DNA of 33,330 nt from positions 1 through 33,330 of the forward strand of contig JAIOAV010000039.1 of the NCBI GenBank assembly GCA_019873665.1, in the 5' to 3' direction. The first letter of the stretch is position 1. Every line of letters starts with the position of its first letter. A model generated the notes under the pieces. It saw only the letters and a program-made list of their open reading frames with translations, did no database searches and was not told where the DNA came from. Origin of the DNA: Chloroflexota bacterium. GTDB taxonomy: Bacteria > Chloroflexota > Anaerolineae > JAAYEA01. Of this stretch, positions 31,821 through 33,330 are shown one piece after another. The position numbers and the translations under genes are program-made.

Positions 31821-31849
31821 GCCCGCAGATCAAGTACAGGAGGCAGCAC

Positions 31850-33330
31850 ATGCTTATCTTGCAGCCAGCCCAAGGCACGCTGCAATTCGTTAGCCCCGGC
31901 GTTGAGATCCGCGACTGGCAGATGGCGGTGGTGGCGAACGGCGCAGCGTGCCGTTCCGCTGATGCTCAATTCGAGATGGTACAGGAGCAGCCGCCGCGCT
32001 GGCGGTGGTCGTGGCCGCAGCTCGGCCTCGTCTGGGAGTGTCGCGCGGTGCCGGCCGGCGAGGCCATCCTGATCGAGTCGCGGCTGGAGAACCACGGCGA
32101 CGCGCCGCTGGCGCTGGGCGCGGTGTACCCGCTACAGACGGCGACGCCGCTCTCTTTCGGCGATCCCGGCGGCATCGTCGGCCTGCCGCTGGCGGGCGAG
32201 CTGACGCCGCGCCGGGTATACCCGCTCAGGCACGCCGATTGCCCCCGCGTCAGCAAGGTCAAATGGCAGCTCTACAACCGCGCCGGTGGTCGCGCCTTGC
32301 AGGTGGGCTTTCTCACCTTCCAGCGCGCCGATACCAATGTCTCTCTCGCCTACGATCCGACGGGCGGCATCACGACGCTACAGGCGTGGTGCGATTTCGC
32401 CGGCTGGCAGCTCGCGCCGGGCGCGTCCACGCCGGTGGAGACCCTGATTGTGGCGGCGGGCGATGACCCATACCGGCAACTAGAGGAGTGGGCGGAGCTG
32501 GCCGCGCCGCGCGCGGGCGCTCGCCGCTGGGAGGACGCGCCCATCGGCTGGGTCGGCTGGGCATGGGTGGACTCCTTCACCGTCGAGCGGTATGAAGAAG
32601 TGTTGTTGCGCAACCTGCAGGCGGTGCGACGGCGGCTGCCCGGCTTTGGCGTCAACTATGTCTGGCTCTCCATCGGCAACCTGAAGGACGGCGACCCGGG
32701 CGACTGGCTGAGCTGGAACGACGATCTCTTCCCGCACGGCCGCGAGTACTTGGCGGCGCGCCTGCGGGAGCTGGGCTTTCGCTGGGGACTGTGGTGCGCC
32801 CCCTTCTGGCTGGTATCATGGCTGGAGGAGCGGGTGGCCGAGTTCCATGACGCGCTGCTGAAGAACTCCGATGGCTCGCCCATGGTAGTGCGCCCTGAAT
32901 GGCAGTTCGGCAAGGCGGGCGAAACGCCCAAGGCGCAGCGGCCCTGCATGTACGCGCTGGACCCCAGCCACCCCAAAACGCTCGCCTTCCTGCGAGATAC
33001 CTTTGCCGCGTATCGGCGTTGGGGTGTGCGCTATTACATGATTGACTTTTTACATGCCGGCGCGGGCAATATCTCCAGCTTTCCCTACACCTCACACCAT
33101 GACAAAGCGCTGGTCGCCGGGCCAGAGGCCTACCACACGGCGCTGCGCGTCATCCGCGAGGCGGCGGGCGACGACACCTATTTCCTCTCCAGCACCGGCC
33201 CCAGCATCCACAACACTGGCATGGTGGACGCCATCCGCACCGGCACCGATTTCGGCGAGGGGCGCGCGCTCTATCCCGACTCGTATTTCTACCCAGCGAC
33301 CTTTGTCATCAACAGCCGCGCCTTCTGGAC
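31850..33330 (+). CDS. GH36-like alpha-galactosidase (melibiase superfamily), 3' end missing
   Basis: The frame from ATG 31850 (AGGAGG at 31838-31843) stays open to the window edge, 493 codons. An N-terminal beta-sandwich-like part (~1-205) precedes a TIM barrel that begins near I-G-W-V-G-W-A-W (~232). The strand R-Y-Y-M-I-D-F places D399 as candidate nucleophile, and T-G-T-D-F-G-E-G places D467 as candidate acid/base, as in GH36/GH27 clan D enzymes. No signal peptide, so a cytoplasmic role on imported alpha-galactosides is likely, but relatives with other alpha-sugar targets exist. It has its own promoter and follows the kinase-like gene by 215 nt. Confidence 0.75.
   Translation, partial: MLILQPAQGTLQFVSPGVEIRDWQMAVVANGAACRSADAQFEMVQEQPPRWRWSWPQLGLVWECRAVPAGEAILIESRLENHGDAPLALGAVYPLQTATPLSFGDPGGIVGLPLAGELTPRRVYPLRHADCPRVSKVKWQLYNRAGGRALQVGFLTFQRADTNVSLAYDPTGGITTLQAWCDFAGWQLAPGASTPVETLIVAAGDDPYRQLEEWAELAAPRAGARRWEDAPIGWVGWAWVDSFTVERYEEVLLRNLQAVRRRLPGFGVNYVWLSIGNLKDGDPGDWLSWNDDLFPHGREYLAARLRELGFRWGLWCAPFWLVSWLEERVAEFHDALLKNSDGSPMVVRPEWQFGKAGETPKAQRPCMYALDPSHPKTLAFLRDTFAAYRRWGVRYYMIDFLHAGAGNISSFPYTSHHDKALVAGPEAYHTALRVIREAAGDDTYFLSSTGPSIHNTGMVDAIRTGTDFGEGRALYPDSYFYPATFVINSRAFW

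Overview
The window looks like a high-GC chromosomal segment from an anaerobic bacterium, most likely a member of the Chloroflexota (Anaerolineae-like). This is an inference from several signs: a Thr/Pro-rich 'PTAT' linker in a membrane-bound kinase-like protein, a RACo-type corrinoid activator, UROD-family methyltransferase homologues, an LL-diaminopimelate-type aminotransferase and a folate-dependent TrmFO. I see no rRNA, tRNA, CRISPR array, transposase or phage gene. Shine-Dalgarno sites are clear, and GTG or TTG starts occur (GH29, the TIM-barrel isomerase, RACo).

Left part (1-9705): a catabolic region. It holds the 3' end of a UROD-family gene, a Gfo/Idh/MocA oxidoreductase, a minus-strand pair (B12-binding protein then opine-dehydrogenase-like protein), a divergent second UROD-family gene followed by an SGNH hydrolase, and minus-strand GH3 and GH29 glycosidases. 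Together these suggest corrinoid-linked and sugar-derived substrate breakdown. No complete known pathway can be named.

Middle part (9736-14096): a minus-strand sulfur-relay operon, read as double NifX-like protein, TusD, TusC, TusB, TusA, DsrE-like and probably GH29. It is divergent from a PfkB kinase, with two consensus promoters placed back to back around an inverted repeat. A dispersed MITE-like palindromic element sits inside this operon and at two other places. A 57-residue small-protein gene with its own promoter and terminator follows.

Right-centre (14094-24412): an apparent eight-gene minus-strand operon running RACo, TrmFO, TIM-barrel isomerase, M28 peptidase, aminotransferase, DUF4139 protein, HflX and a PfkB kinase, with short gaps or overlaps and a good promoter at its head.

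Right part (24419-33330): rnc (minus) and mutS (plus) diverge from paired promoters. mutS is followed by a large GT-C-like membrane protein and a predicted pseudokinase with a membrane anchor and outer domain. A GH36-like alpha-galactosidase gene runs off the right edge.
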